DNA from: Desulfobacterales bacterium
Lineage (GTDB): Bacteria > Desulfobacterota > Desulfobacteria > Desulfobacterales > Desulfolunaceae
NCBI GenBank assembly: GCA_022360815.1
Contig: JAKSCC010000251.1
Span: 1 to 63,562, forward strand
Direction: 5' to 3'
Length of the DNA stretch: 63,562 nt
A model generated the notes under the pieces. The model worked only from the letters and a program-made list of their open reading frames with translations. It was not told the DNA's origin and did not search any database. This document shows, in pieces, positions 27,962-36,886 of this stretch. The translations under genes and the position numbers were made by a program. The stretch's first letter is position 1, and each line of letters starts with the position of its first letter.

Positions 27962-29206
27962 ATGAATGAGAAACTGGCACGTGTCCGCTGGGAGATGGGA
28001 CAAGCCCTGCTCCCGAAGCACATGGTGGCTCTGGAAGATTCGATTCTCGCTGATACCATGATACGATTTCGTCTGCAGGGGTTGCCCTGTTACGGGGTGG
28101 GAGAGTTCAGGATCAAAAACTCTCTTCTCTCAGAAGGGGTTTTGTCGGTGGAGAATCTCTCCTTTGTTTCCGCATCTGGAACCTTGTTTCAGGTGCCGGG
28201 TAATGCCCGCGTGGCGCCTTTTAATCTTGAACTGACTGGTATGACAACGGTCCCTGTCTTTCTTCATGTCTTGGATTCCCTTGAAGCCGTGGGTGATGTT
28301 TCGGCAGGGAAACCCGATGAAAATCAGCCTGTGAAACGAGACCTCTATCGTCTTGAGCTGAGCGCCGAGCAAACCCAGGGCACCGCTGTCGAGACGTTTA
28401 AGCTTTTGGAAGCGGTAAAAAGCCCCGAAGGTTTCTGGAGCCTTTCCGAAGAGTACATTCCTCCTCTTTTGCAGGTGGGGGCGTCTCCTTTTTTTAAAGA
28501 GGAGCTGGAGAGTCTGATGGAGTCATTGGAGCTTTTTCACTACAACCTGACCATGGACTCTTCCAGTTACTTGAGCGGTGACAGCCTCTTTAGTGTCAAG
28601 CAGTGCTTAAAGGCCGTGCTTGGGGCCCAGCGCCTTGTGGCTGGCGTGATAGGCGGGGTTCATTTGCACCCCTGGTATCTCTATGATGCCGTGCAAGGCC
28701 TCTACACCGATGTCTGCTTTTATCGGAATGCCAACCCCGAACAGGCCACAGCCCCTTATGATCACACTCGGCCTTTGGCATTGAAAGAGGTGATGAAGCG
28801 TCTAATGGATCAGATGCAGCTGGTACGAAGCAAGCCTGTGTATGTTGGGTTTAAGCGTCAGGACAACCTTTACAAGGTGGATCTTCCCGAAGAGTTGCGT
28901 CAGGCTGCCGATGTCTACTTTCTTGTTCAGAAGCACCAAATCACGGATCGTATTTCAGTGGATAATTTAAAGATAGCGGGGTCTTCCAGGCTTCCATTCG
29001 TCCATAAAATGGCCTTGCATGGAATTCCTATCAAGAAGGTGGAGCGTCCACCATTTCAACACACATTCGGTGCTGAAGTGGAGTTTTACCAGATTCGTGA
29101 GAGTGAAGAGTGGGACCATGCCTTAAATGAGAAGTCGCTGGCTTTTTTTAGCAGGCCCGATCTCACGGAGGCGGATTATTATGTTTACTGGCGTATGGGT
29201 GGATAA
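27962..29206 (+). CDS. tssK: Type VI secretion baseplate protein TssK
   Basis: 414 residues, MNEKLARVRWEMGQALLPKHM. The V-x-W-x-x-G-x-x-L-x-P-x-H start is the TssK signature, where the hydrophobic and His positions line the trimer shoulder. The middle YIPPLLQVGASPFFKEELESL matches the conserved I-P-P-x-L-x-V/I-x-A-S-x-x-L block. TssK trimers link the baseplate to TssL/TssM. AGAGAAGAAGAG precedes the ATG. Only two bases separate its stop from tssE. Confidence 0.9.
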   Translation: MNEKLARVRWEMGQALLPKHMVALEDSILADTMIRFRLQGLPCYGVGEFRIKNSLLSEGVLSVENLSFVSASGTLFQVPGNARVAPFNLELTGMTTVPVFLHVLDSLEAVGDVSAGKPDENQPVKRDLYRLELSAEQTQGTAVETFKLLEAVKSPEGFWSLSEEYIPPLLQVGASPFFKEELESLMESLELFHYNLTMDSSSYLSGDSLFSVKQCLKAVLGAQRLVAGVIGGVHLHPWYLYDAVQGLYTDVCFYRNANPEQATAPYDHTRPLALKEVMKRLMDQMQLVRSKPVYVGFKRQDNLYKVDLPEELRQAADVYFLVQKHQITDRISVDNLKIAGSSRLPFVHKMALHGIPIKKVERPPFQHTFGAEVEFYQIRESEEWDHALNEKSLAFFSRPDLTEADYYVYWRMGG

Positions 29207-29208
29207 CC

Positions 29209-29583
29209 ATGTCTTTTTTCGATCGGTTCAGACCCAACCATACCGGGGGACAAAGCGACCACAGTATTCGAGGTATTGTTAATAATCTGAATAACATCCT
29301 CAACTCCCGTCAAGGGTATGGGAGCTTTTTGGTCGGATTTGGTATTCGGGACATGAACGAGTACAGCTCCCGGGATCAGCTCTCCCTGGCGATTATGGAA
29401 GAGATCCGTTTCAATATTGAGACCTATGAAAAACGGGTGGAGCTTATCGATCTTGCCATTGAAGATATCTCCGATCCTTTCCGCCTTGCCTTCAAACTGG
29501 AGTGTCGGGTGAGAGAGACCCATGAATCACTTTTGATGGAGTTCAATTCCGTCAATAAGAATCTCCATATTAAAAACTTATAA
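29209..29583 (+). CDS. tssE: Type VI secretion baseplate protein TssE (gp25-like)
   Basis: 124 residues, MSFFDRFRPNHTGG. After a variable start, IVNNLNNILNSRQGYGSFLVGFGIRDM is the gp25-type helix and loop (R-x-G-x-x-x-x-x-x-G-x-x-D), followed by AIMEEIRFNIETYEKRV, where the Glu-Ile-x-x-x-Ile-x-x-Tyr-Glu-x-R-V run initiates sheath polymerisation. It is a phage wedge homologue. Confidence 0.93.
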   Translation: MSFFDRFRPNHTGGQSDHSIRGIVNNLNNILNSRQGYGSFLVGFGIRDMNEYSSRDQLSLAIMEEIRFNIETYEKRVELIDLAIEDISDPFRLAFKLECRVRETHESLLMEFNSVNKNLHIKNL

Positions 29584-29598
29584 AGGCGAGACAAGATC

Positions 29599-31233
29599 AT
29601 GCCTGAAGTGGAACTTCATAGTGAATCTCTTGAGATTACCCTTGAAGTAACAGTGGGGGAAACCGCAGTCACCGTGCCCGGTGGGCAGGTGAAAGATCTC
29701 TCCCTGACTCTGCAACCTTGGGGATTCGAGGGTTCTCTGGGGTTTTGGGTGGATGCCGAAACGGGAGAAGACGCCCTCCTTGAACTCTTTATCACCCAGA
29801 AGTCAGCCAGAGTTTCTCTTACTGTTGCAGCGGGGCTGGTGACCGGAGAGGAGGAAGCTCTTCCCCTTTCACTTAAAGGCGTGGTCACCGAAAAAGCCCT
29901 GGTACGAGAGCTTACCATGGATAACTTGGAGTTAAGCACTGGCTCCGTGCTCTTTCGATATTACAGTCTCTCCTTTGCGGATGAGGGAAGGGTTCTCTGG
30001 GGGCAGCACCATCCATGCGCTCTTCTGGTAGACGGGCCTTTGAAAGAGCTTCTCGACGCAAATGCGTGTGGTATTACCCTGGAAACCCAGTGGGACCCCA
30101 TTACCTCAGAGCGGGCTATCAACGTTTTACCAGGTTTTTCCCGTCCGGGATGCGCCAGTTTTTATGACCTGCTCATTTGGCTTGCGGATTCACGAAATGG
30201 CATGCTGCTCTATGACTATGAGAAGGGGGAGTACAGCCTGACCTCGGAAAAGGCAGAAGGCGAGGCAACGGTCTCTCTGGCTCGTGATCATCTGGATGAT
30301 TACTCCATGCACTTTCCCGAGACGCCCCGTTATCAGGAACGCATGCTTAACAGCTACGCTTTGGGGGCCGAGACCAAAGAGATCACTCGTGAGGAGGTTC
30401 TGCCCGATACGTTTCGTGACTATCCTGGCTCTTTTCCCGTTCCCGAGCAGTTTGAAGAGTGTACCACTTTGATGACCGAAAAGATTCGAAGCCGAAGCCT
30501 TGAGATTCACCTGGCCCACAGTCGATATCCAGCGGAAGTTTTTTCTCCTGGTACGATGTTTGAATTTAAATCGGGGTATTGGAGTAAAAATACCCTTGTG
30601 GTTGGCGAAGTGTTTCGAGTGATTTCAGTTCACATTGAAGCCGAAGGCGATAAAGACAATCCTCTGGCGATGCTTGAAAAATCGAAAGGGGACTTCTCCT
30701 TTTCCATGAGTTCCGTGGCGGAGTCGAGCACAGAGACATTTCTTCCGATTCCTCAATTTATTCCACCCATTTATCCTGTGTATTTGGAAGGGAAAGTCGT
30801 GAGTGAAGAGGGCGATGAGGGTGAGACAACTTATCAAGTTTACGAAGCATCGGATACATCAGCCGAGTCCTACAAGGTTGCCATTCCCCTTCTCGAAGAT
30901 CAGCAGATTGTGGCACCTCTTGAACCCACATTTTCCACAGGTCATTTCTTTTTTCCTGCCTATAAAGATCAGCGTGTGTTGGTGGCATTGGGGCTTCATG
31001 AGGCAAAGATTGTTCAGTTTCTTGATTATGGCCCGGGGTGTCAGCTTCCCATGGAGAGCCAGGGCAATCATCTCTTTATGGGAAAAACAGCTGAAGATGG
31101 CACCTCTATCAAGCATGTTTATGTGGATGGAAAACCCCAGTTAAATATTGAGAAAGTTTCAGGCAAAGACAAGGTCTCCTTGCAGATTCAGGAAGGGACC
31201 ATGATTTTTCAGGCCCTTGAAGAGAAGAGCTAA
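29599..31233 (+). CDS. VgrG-type spike protein, gp27/gp5 OB portion only (TssI)
   Basis: 544 residues. The first ~380 residues read as the gp27-like hub (strand-rich; FSRPGCASFYDLLIWLADSRNGMLLYDYE resembles the conserved E-S-x-x-x-F-x-x-R-x-x-E region). An OB-like domain follows around 400-500 (VYEASDTSAESYKVAIPLLEDQ, then FSTGHFFFPAYKDQRVLVALG, which is the G-x-x-F-x-P-x-x-G-x-x-V-x-V pattern). It ends LQIQEGTMIFQALEEKS without the repetitive beta-helix needle. That part is encoded separately by the next gene in another frame, so the spike is made from two chains. Confidence 0.78.
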   Translation: MPEVELHSESLEITLEVTVGETAVTVPGGQVKDLSLTLQPWGFEGSLGFWVDAETGEDALLELFITQKSARVSLTVAAGLVTGEEEALPLSLKGVVTEKALVRELTMDNLELSTGSVLFRYYSLSFADEGRVLWGQHHPCALLVDGPLKELLDANACGITLETQWDPITSERAINVLPGFSRPGCASFYDLLIWLADSRNGMLLYDYEKGEYSLTSEKAEGEATVSLARDHLDDYSMHFPETPRYQERMLNSYALGAETKEITREEVLPDTFRDYPGSFPVPEQFEECTTLMTEKIRSRSLEIHLAHSRYPAEVFSPGTMFEFKSGYWSKNTLVVGEVFRVISVHIEAEGDKDNPLAMLEKSKGDFSFSMSSVAESSTETFLPIPQFIPPIYPVYLEGKVVSEEGDEGETTYQVYEASDTSAESYKVAIPLLEDQQIVAPLEPTFSTGHFFFPAYKDQRVLVALGLHEAKIVQFLDYGPGCQLPMESQGNHLFMGKTAEDGTSIKHVYVDGKPQLNIEKVSGKDKVSLQIQEGTMIFQALEEKS

Positions 31234-31286
31234 GAGAATGGAGTCGGTGGGTTTCTTGAACAAGGCCATGGGGCGAAGGGGGGCGT

Positions 31287-31805
31287 GTGGGAACTTTGAC
31301 TTGCACGGTAGAGATCAGCAAAGAGACCGGGGTGACCATCACCACCGAGGATGCCGATGAAAAGTTGACCCAAACCATTGTGATGGATGGGAAAAGCATC
31401 ACAATGACTGTAAAGGGAGATGAATCGACCAGCACCATCACTCAGACCGATGGATCGGTGGCCATCTCATGTGGCGAATTTACCGTTGAAGCAGAAACGG
31501 TGACGGTGAAGGCAGAAAAAGAGTCGGTTTATGAGAGTGGAGAAGACCATACCATTACAGGGGATGCTGTTTCTGTTTCGGCAAATCAAGCGGCGGAAAT
31601 CAGTGGGCAGGAGGTGGCCGTTTCGGGACAAAATGCAGTGGAACTCTCAGGTATGGAAGTGACCTTAGAGGGGACGCAAAGTACGGAGATGTCAGGAACC
31701 ATGGTAACGGTGGAAGCCAAAGGGCAGCTTGGGCTTAAAGCCACTGGAGCTGCCGAACTGAAGGGCGCAGCCACCTCTGTGGGAGGCATGGTAAAGCTGG
31801 GATAA
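31287..31805 (+). CDS. Separate beta-helix needle protein (VgrG C-terminal/gp5 C-like)
   Basis: 172 residues from the GTG at 31287, preceded by GAAGGGG. The whole protein consists of short alternating strands rich in Thr, Val, Ser and Glu (KSITMTVKGDESTSTITQ, EFTVEAETVTVKAEKESVYE, SGQEVAVSGQNAVELSG), ending GAATSVGGMVKLG. This is the composition of the triangular beta-helix of gp5 and VgrG. The frame differs from the upstream spike gene and a stop at 31257 prevents read-through fusion, so it is an independent gene with 53 bases between. A trimer capped by the DUF4280 PAAR-like protein is the natural model. Confidence 0.72.
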   Translation: MGTLTCTVEISKETGVTITTEDADEKLTQTIVMDGKSITMTVKGDESTSTITQTDGSVAISCGEFTVEAETVTVKAEKESVYESGEDHTITGDAVSVSANQAAEISGQEVAVSGQNAVELSGMEVTLEGTQSTEMSGTMVTVEAKGQLGLKATGAAELKGAATSVGGMVKLG

Positions 31806-31839
31806 TGCACAATGATTTCAAAAGAGAAGAGAGTAGAAT

Positions 31840-33432
31840 ATGCGAATAGATGACGCGCTTTACCGCTCTTTCCTTAAGGAGATGGAGGGGCTTGACGCCT
31901 TTCGCCTGGCATACCGAGATCGGTACCCGGAGGCCCCTCTGGATCGAGAGGACCCCGATGTTCGACGTCTTATTGAGGCCATGGCGCTTTTTTCAGCGCG
32001 GACACGACTGGCGGCAGAGCGTCATATGGGAACCACCCATCGCCGCATGTTTCAGCAGTTTTTTCCTTGGCTCATGACCCCATTGCCCTCAATAGGGGTG
32101 GTTCAGGCCAAGCCCACAGCCAAGCTGGCTGAGCCTATTTTGTTGCCATCAGGTACGGTTTTCGGGGTGTATCCAGAGAAGGGCAATACCGCTCTTTTTG
32201 AGAGCACGCACCCTTTGAATTTGCTTCCCGTGGAAGTGAAGGATGTACAGGCTGCACGGCTGGAAACCGGAGAGACACAGCTTCGCATAACCCTTGGAGC
32301 CAGTTATCCCAGAAATGATCTCATTGGTCGGATCAGCCTTTTTCTGAACCATTTGGGCGACTACAACACCACCCTTGCCATTTACAGCGGGTTGGCTCGT
32401 CATATGAAGGGCGTGTCGGTGCGATTTTCAGATGATGAAGAGATGGCATGTAAGGTGAGCTTTGGTGAGGCAGAAAGTGAGTATGGTACCTTTCATCCTC
32501 TGGAAAAAGAGCGGCTCTTTTTTCATTTTCCCTGGCAGGAGCTCTTCATCCATGTGGATGTTCCACAGCCTGAAAGACCGTGGCAGCGTTTTACCCTTTG
32601 TTTTGATCTGGATTCGGCGTGGCCCGGTGGTGTGAATCTCTCCCGCGAACTTTTTCATCTGTTTGCTGTTCCCGTGATGAACATTCGGGAAGACAGAGCC
32701 CGACCCATTATCTGCAATGGAACCAAAGAGTCTCTGCTGATTATGCACCCAGATATGGAGAAGGAGTATCGTCTTCACTCGGTTAAGGGGGTGTTTGAGG
32801 TGACCCCAGAAGGGTTGTCACCCATTGACTCCAATATCCTTTCGAACTCGGCACCGTCGTGGGAGAGCCAGGAAGAGGTCACCCCAGACGGTCGTCGGTT
32901 GCACCATCTGGGAATCCATTTTCCAGAGGCATTTGAAGAACCACGCACCCTCTCTATCACAGCACAATGGATTCAGCCTTGGTTCTCCGATGTGGTGGGC
33001 CAGAGGCATGAGGTGGCACCCTGGAGTCGGGAGATGGCGGGTGTCTTATGGGCCTTTGCAGAAGAACCCGTTGCCCATGCGGAGAGTCCTCTGCATCAGA
33101 ATGAAGATGCCTTTTTGAGGTTTCTCACGCTGACAAACCGAGCCATGTTGACCAAAAACGATCTTAACGAAATCCTTTTGGCATTGGGGGTTAACCAGAA
33201 AAGCTGTTTTGCACCGGTGCTTCACCTGGTGGAGGATGTGCAAACCGAGATTTCAGCACAACAGCTCAAGGGGGCTGGGGTTATCACCTGTGTTTATACA
33301 TTTAAGTTTTTTGAGTATGGCGAAGAACTGGCCCCTTTGGTGGATGTTTTTATGAAGCATGTAGGGATTATACTAGACGCCTGGGTGGCGGCGGTTCGAG
33401 TCGAAGTGAAGAAGGGCGAAGAAACCGTGTAA
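31840..33432 (+). CDS. tssF: Type VI secretion baseplate protein TssF
   Basis: 530 residues, MRIDDALYRSFLKEMEGLDAF. Family features: the F-A-x-x-Y-P-E/D-R region near 25-35 (AYRDRYPEAPLDREDPDVRRLIEAMALFSAR), FFPWLMTPLPSIGVVQ near 70-85 (the conserved P-x-P-S-x-x-x-x-Q), the LPSGTVF block, LRFFLNHLG-like SLFLNHLGDY near 170 and FPWQELFIHVD. It forms a wedge with TssE, TssG and TssK. AGAGAAGAGAG lies before the ATG. Confidence 0.93.
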   Translation: MRIDDALYRSFLKEMEGLDAFRLAYRDRYPEAPLDREDPDVRRLIEAMALFSARTRLAAERHMGTTHRRMFQQFFPWLMTPLPSIGVVQAKPTAKLAEPILLPSGTVFGVYPEKGNTALFESTHPLNLLPVEVKDVQAARLETGETQLRITLGASYPRNDLIGRISLFLNHLGDYNTTLAIYSGLARHMKGVSVRFSDDEEMACKVSFGEAESEYGTFHPLEKERLFFHFPWQELFIHVDVPQPERPWQRFTLCFDLDSAWPGGVNLSRELFHLFAVPVMNIREDRARPIICNGTKESLLIMHPDMEKEYRLHSVKGVFEVTPEGLSPIDSNILSNSAPSWESQEEVTPDGRRLHHLGIHFPEAFEEPRTLSITAQWIQPWFSDVVGQRHEVAPWSREMAGVLWAFAEEPVAHAESPLHQNEDAFLRFLTLTNRAMLTKNDLNEILLALGVNQKSCFAPVLHLVEDVQTEISAQQLKGAGVITCVYTFKFFEYGEELAPLVDVFMKHVGIILDAWVAAVRVEVKKGEETV

Positions 33433-33463
33433 CCAAGGCCCGTAAACGGGACAGGAGAAGCTG

Positions 33464-34141
33464 ATGAAAAACAGATACTGGCAAGCCATTTACGAAACCT
33501 ACAGAAAACTGGAGTCTCTGTGCGGTCCTTCTCGCCTTGGTGAGCGGATGCTTGGGGCCGAAGACGCGGGAGATGCCATGGAAGGGGATGAGGCCTCTTC
33601 GGTTATGGCATCAGAGGATTTGGTGGCCATTCGCTCAGAACTTCGTACCCAACTCGACTTTCTCAAGGCAACACTTACCGAGCAGTATTCGGAAAGAGAT
33701 ACCTACCTCATCCTTTTTCCCATTGTGGCACAAATAGATGAGGTGGTTCTCGGGCAGTTTTTGGGACGCACACAAACGGGGTGGCCATCACTTCAAAAAG
33801 AGCTGTTTCAGATCGAGAATGCCGGAGAGGTCTTCTTCGAGATCCTTGACGATATTTTGTTGAAGCCTCAGACATCGTTGTTTATTTTTGAGGTTTACTA
33901 TTTTTGTCTCAATTACGGGTTCAGAGGACGTTATCAGGACAACCCTGTGAAGATAACAACATACATGAAGAGCCTCTCTGCGAAATTGGAGGAGGATGAG
34001 CTGGAGATGATGGCAGATGAAGATTCTGAAAACGCTCTTGTGAGACATCAAGGGTCCCGTTGGATGGGCTACTTGATCTCAGTTGGTGCCATGGCCGCTG
34101 TCTTTTTTGCGCTGATGGTAGCCGGGAGGAATATGTTGTGA
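33464..34141 (+). CDS. tssL: Type VI secretion membrane protein TssL (DotU family)
   Basis: 225 residues with AGGAGAAG upstream. Cytoplasmic helical domain with the DotU pattern IVAQIDEVVLGQFLG (A-x-x-D-E), ENAGEVFFEILDDIL and LFIFEVYYFCLNYGFRGRYQDN (the L-x-x-x-x-x-C-L-x-x-G-F-x-G-x-Y signature), then one C-terminal membrane segment (MGYLISVGAMAAVFFALMVAG). No peptidoglycan-binding extension, so it is the short type. It partners TssM and TssJ. Confidence 0.92.
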   Translation: MKNRYWQAIYETYRKLESLCGPSRLGERMLGAEDAGDAMEGDEASSVMASEDLVAIRSELRTQLDFLKATLTEQYSERDTYLILFPIVAQIDEVVLGQFLGRTQTGWPSLQKELFQIENAGEVFFEILDDILLKPQTSLFIFEVYYFCLNYGFRGRYQDNPVKITTYMKSLSAKLEEDELEMMADEDSENALVRHQGSRWMGYLISVGAMAAVFFALMVAGRNML

Positions 34142-34455
34142 GTGGCGTGGATCAGCTCTTTGTCCTGGAGCGTTTGAGAGGCAACTGGGATCAGCCCAAA
34201 AAAGGGCGGTCTGAGGTGGCTTCTCAACCCCATACACCTGGGGATGAGAGCGAACTTTCGGCGCTGTTTAAAAAATTCAAAAGAGAGATTGAAGCGGCGT
34301 GGCAGGGAGAAAAGGCTGAGGTGCTTCTTGAGATGCACCAGAGGCTTGAGGCGCTGGCCGCCGAAGAGGTGTCAGAAGAACGAAATCAGGCCATCTCTGA
34401 GCTTTTGGATACCATGGAAATTTTGATAGATGCCTATGGGATTACAACGTCATGA
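34138..34455 (+). CDS. Small type VI operon protein of unknown function (105 aa)
   Basis: Starts at the GTG at 34138, which overlaps the tssL stop (GTGA) and has GGGAGGA seven bases upstream; the longer frame lies inside tssL. Charged and helical with a likely coiled coil (LSALFKKFKREIEAAWQGEK to LLDTMEILIDAYG), no signal or membrane segment. Its stop overlaps the tssG start (ATGA), so it is sandwiched between two core genes and translated with them. I do not recognise the family; a baseplate accessory or chaperone would fit. Confidence 0.65.
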   Translation: MSGVDQLFVLERLRGNWDQPKKGRSEVASQPHTPGDESELSALFKKFKREIEAAWQGEKAEVLLEMHQRLEALAAEEVSEERNQAISELLDTMEILIDAYGITTS

Positions 34456-35318
34456 CCCAAACTGCCTTAGAAAAAGAGATGAAAGAGAGGGTCGGGGAGT
34501 TTGATATCATCTCTCTGATTCGGTTGCTTCAGTGCATGGGGTATGGCCCTCGACAGATTTGGTTTTCCGGGAAAAATACTTTGTGTTCACAGTCCCGGGT
34601 TATTGACGGCATTAAGTTTTACCAAAATGGTGAAACGCGCAGGGTGGTGATTACCCTCTCCATAGGGCTTTTGGCGGCTCAGTCTCCGCTTCCGGGCTAT
34701 TTTCGTAGGATTTTGGAATCTGAGCTGACATCTGCGGCCCTTTTTTCTCAGTTCATTCGTTTTTTCGATAACCAACTTCTTCGGGATTTCGTTTGTGCCC
34801 TCTACCCTGAGTTGGCCCATTTTTTTCGCGGGACCACCTTTTTTCTTGCTTCAGAGAGCCTGAAGATTATGGACCTTCGTTCGGTGAGTGCACTACATCT
34901 TCTTTTTTCACGAGCTTTTCCCGAGGCTCGGGTGGAAGTAACAAAGGGTTCCCTGACACGGGATTTGCCGGCAGAACATATACAACTTGGGGCGAGTGTT
35001 TTAGGACGTTCGGTTTTCGGTCACCTTACCCCCATTCCGGTGGGGGGGCGACGGGTAACCCTTTATTTGGAGGAAGAAGAGACTGAAACACGAAAACCCT
35101 GGCCCGAAGAGGCACGGCATCGATTGAGGCGTTTGATCTTTCCTCTGCTTGCCCCTTTGGATCTGGCCCTTGTAATTGATCTGGTTCTGGAGACCCAGAG
35201 TCGTTGGGTGAAGCTGCACCCCCAAAGCTGCCTGGGGTACGATACCATTCGTACAGATACTCCTGGGCCGCGAAAGGTCTGCCTTTTTCGTGGGCAGGTG
35301 GTAGGTAAAGGAGCGTGA
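34452..35318 (+). CDS. tssG: Type VI secretion baseplate protein TssG
   Basis: 288 residues, shorter than many TssG proteins (about 330). The start KERVGEFDIISLIRLLQC matches the family's F-x-x-x-x-L-L-E-R region, and HFFRGTTFFLASESLKIMDL lies where the central fold is expected. The latter half (VEVTKGSLTRDLPAEHIQLGASVLGRSVFG) corresponds to the conserved L-G-x-x-x-x-L-G-x-x-x-x-G block. It overlaps the preceding small gene by four bases and abuts the zinc-ribbon gene without a gap. Confidence 0.85.
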   Translation: MTQTALEKEMKERVGEFDIISLIRLLQCMGYGPRQIWFSGKNTLCSQSRVIDGIKFYQNGETRRVVITLSIGLLAAQSPLPGYFRRILESELTSAALFSQFIRFFDNQLLRDFVCALYPELAHFFRGTTFFLASESLKIMDLRSVSALHLLFSRAFPEARVEVTKGSLTRDLPAEHIQLGASVLGRSVFGHLTPIPVGGRRVTLYLEEEETETRKPWPEEARHRLRRLIFPLLAPLDLALVIDLVLETQSRWVKLHPQSCLGYDTIRTDTPGPRKVCLFRGQVVGKGA

Positions 35319-35756
35319 ATGGACGTATGTAAAGAGTGTGGCGTTGCCCTTGAAAAGGACGAGGTCTGCATGGTAGCCCATTGGGCTTTCTGTAAAAGTT
35401 GCTTCGATGCCCTGATGACCAAGGAAGAAACCGCCCCCCCCCCGAAGCCTGAGGTGAAGGCGTTGCAGTGCAATGTTTGTGACGCTGAGGTTCCTGAAGG
35501 CGAGGGGAAGATGATGTTGGGCCTGCTGTTTTGTCAGAAGTGTTATCATGCGTTGACGCATCGCCCCCCCGCACCGGAGCCTGCTGAAGAAGAGGAGGAT
35601 ATTCCTCCGGCATTCAAGACACCTCAGGTGGAAGTGGACAATAGAGAGACGATCTCCTGCGATGGCTGTGGCCGTACGATTCCCAAACTGGGCGCCAGCC
35701 CCTTGGGTGAAAGTCTGCTTTGTCCGGACTGTTTTTACCGGGAAAAGAGCCCTTAG
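35319..35756 (+). CDS. Triple zinc-ribbon protein in the type VI operon
   Basis: 145 residues containing three modules with identical spacing: C-x2-C, 17 residues, C-x2-C. They run CKEC to CKSC near 4-28, CNVC to CQKC in the middle and CDGC to CPDC near the end. The linkers are Pro/Glu rich (EETAPPPKPE and PPAPEPAEEEEDIPP). It starts on the base after the tssG stop, so it is part of the operon, yet it is not a core component. A metal-stabilised adaptor for assembly or cargo handling is possible; a DNA-binding role is less likely given the acidic linkers. The effector gene at 37698 also starts with a zinc-ribbon-like C-x2-C pair. Confidence 0.65.
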   Translation: MDVCKECGVALEKDEVCMVAHWAFCKSCFDALMTKEETAPPPKPEVKALQCNVCDAEVPEGEGKMMLGLLFCQKCYHALTHRPPAPEPAEEEEDIPPAFKTPQVEVDNRETISCDGCGRTIPKLGASPLGESLLCPDCFYREKSP

Positions 35757-35782
35757 ACACAGAGCCTATAAGGAAAATATCC

Positions 35783-36883
35783 ATGAACATTGAACGGATT
35801 ACTGGAACCCTGACAGTTACAGATTCCCCGGGTCTTGCCACGGTGGACCCCCGGTTTACGGACATCGCTACGCTGGTTCAAGATGGAAAATATGAAGAGG
35901 CGGCGGCCCGAGCCGATGAGGTGTTGGGTGAAGAGATTTACGATATTCGCATCATCGGTTACTTCGCCTATGGCTTTTTTTTGGAAAAGGGGATCGGTGG
36001 ACTTAAAGAGCTGTTTTCCGCGTTGAGTGGACTTTTTGGCGAAAATCTTGAGGCCGTGGGGCCTGTTCGCAATCGGCCCAATCATGTCAAGACGATCTTT
36101 ACCTGGTTCTTCAAGCAATTGGCCAAAAAGCTTCAGTATGAAGAAGAGCGCCAGGCTGCTTTATGGGATCAGTGGGTAGCCACAGTTACCAGCGATGAGG
36201 CTCAGGATATCCTTGATGCTTCCGAAGAACTTCGGCGAGCGCTTACCATGATTCTGGAAGACTCTGCGGGTCCGGTTTTGGACAGCCTTTCCAAAGTGGG
36301 AGACTGGTTGCGTCGTTTTCAAGGCATTGTCTACCGCGAACCCGAACTTGAGGCTGAATCGGAGTCTGAAGCCGGGGGAGATGACGCATCGCAAGCTTCG
36401 GAAGGTGGTGCGGCGTCATCGGGAGGCATTGGACTGGCTGCTGAGATGCAGGGCTCCAGTGCTTTGGGGATGTTGGTTCGTCGTATTGAGGCCTTTGGAA
36501 TTCTGGTTAAAGAGGGGAAAATGGCTCAGGCTGCTTTGGTGGCCATGGATATTAACCGTGTGATTGAAAATTTTGATCCAAGGCTCTATTTTCCAGAAAT
36601 TTTTTCAGGGTTTACCTTGTCGTATGTAAAGCATATCAATCAACTCACCACGTTTGAAGAACACAAAGGCAGTGTGGAGTGGCGGGCAATGCAGGAGCTC
36701 TACAAGGTGGATTTGGATAGTTTTGTCTCTTTTAATGCAGGCAATATTCAGTTCTCTGCAGCTGCCCCTGGAGGTGCTGCCCCGGCTTCGGACGACTACG
36801 GGTATCCTCCAGACTCTCCGGCAGCATACAATGATGCGGGAGCTGGTGATGCCAATACCGATATGAATAATGAAGGGTGGTAA
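35783..36883 (+). CDS. TssA-like type VI protein (ImpA N-terminal type)
   Basis: 366 residues from the ATG at 35783 (AAGGAAA upstream); the frame to 35720 overlaps the zinc-ribbon gene. The first ~130 residues resemble the ImpA_N domain: FTDIATLVQDGKYEEAAARADEVL, then DIRIIGYFAYGFFLEKGIGGLKELFSALSGLFGE, where TssA proteins carry D-x-R-x-x-x-x-L-x-x-x-x-x-x-x-G-x-x-G-L. A Glu/Ser/Gly-rich linker near 195-225 leads to a C-terminal domain (ALGMLVRRIEAFGILVKEG) and an Asp/Gly/Ala-rich tail. TssA proteins guide baseplate and sheath assembly. Confidence 0.75.
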   Translation: MNIERITGTLTVTDSPGLATVDPRFTDIATLVQDGKYEEAAARADEVLGEEIYDIRIIGYFAYGFFLEKGIGGLKELFSALSGLFGENLEAVGPVRNRPNHVKTIFTWFFKQLAKKLQYEEERQAALWDQWVATVTSDEAQDILDASEELRRALTMILEDSAGPVLDSLSKVGDWLRRFQGIVYREPELEAESESEAGGDDASQASEGGAASSGGIGLAAEMQGSSALGMLVRRIEAFGILVKEGKMAQAALVAMDINRVIENFDPRLYFPEIFSGFTLSYVKHINQLTTFEEHKGSVEWRAMQELYKVDLDSFVSFNAGNIQFSAAAPGGAAPASDDYGYPPDSPAAYNDAGAGDANTDMNNEGW

Positions 36884-36886
36884 CCC

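Noticed and set aside
31201..31290. Programmed frameshift joining the VgrG hub and needle genes
   Set aside because: A stop at 31257 in the needle frame and the hub stop at 31231-31233 leave no overlap for slippage.
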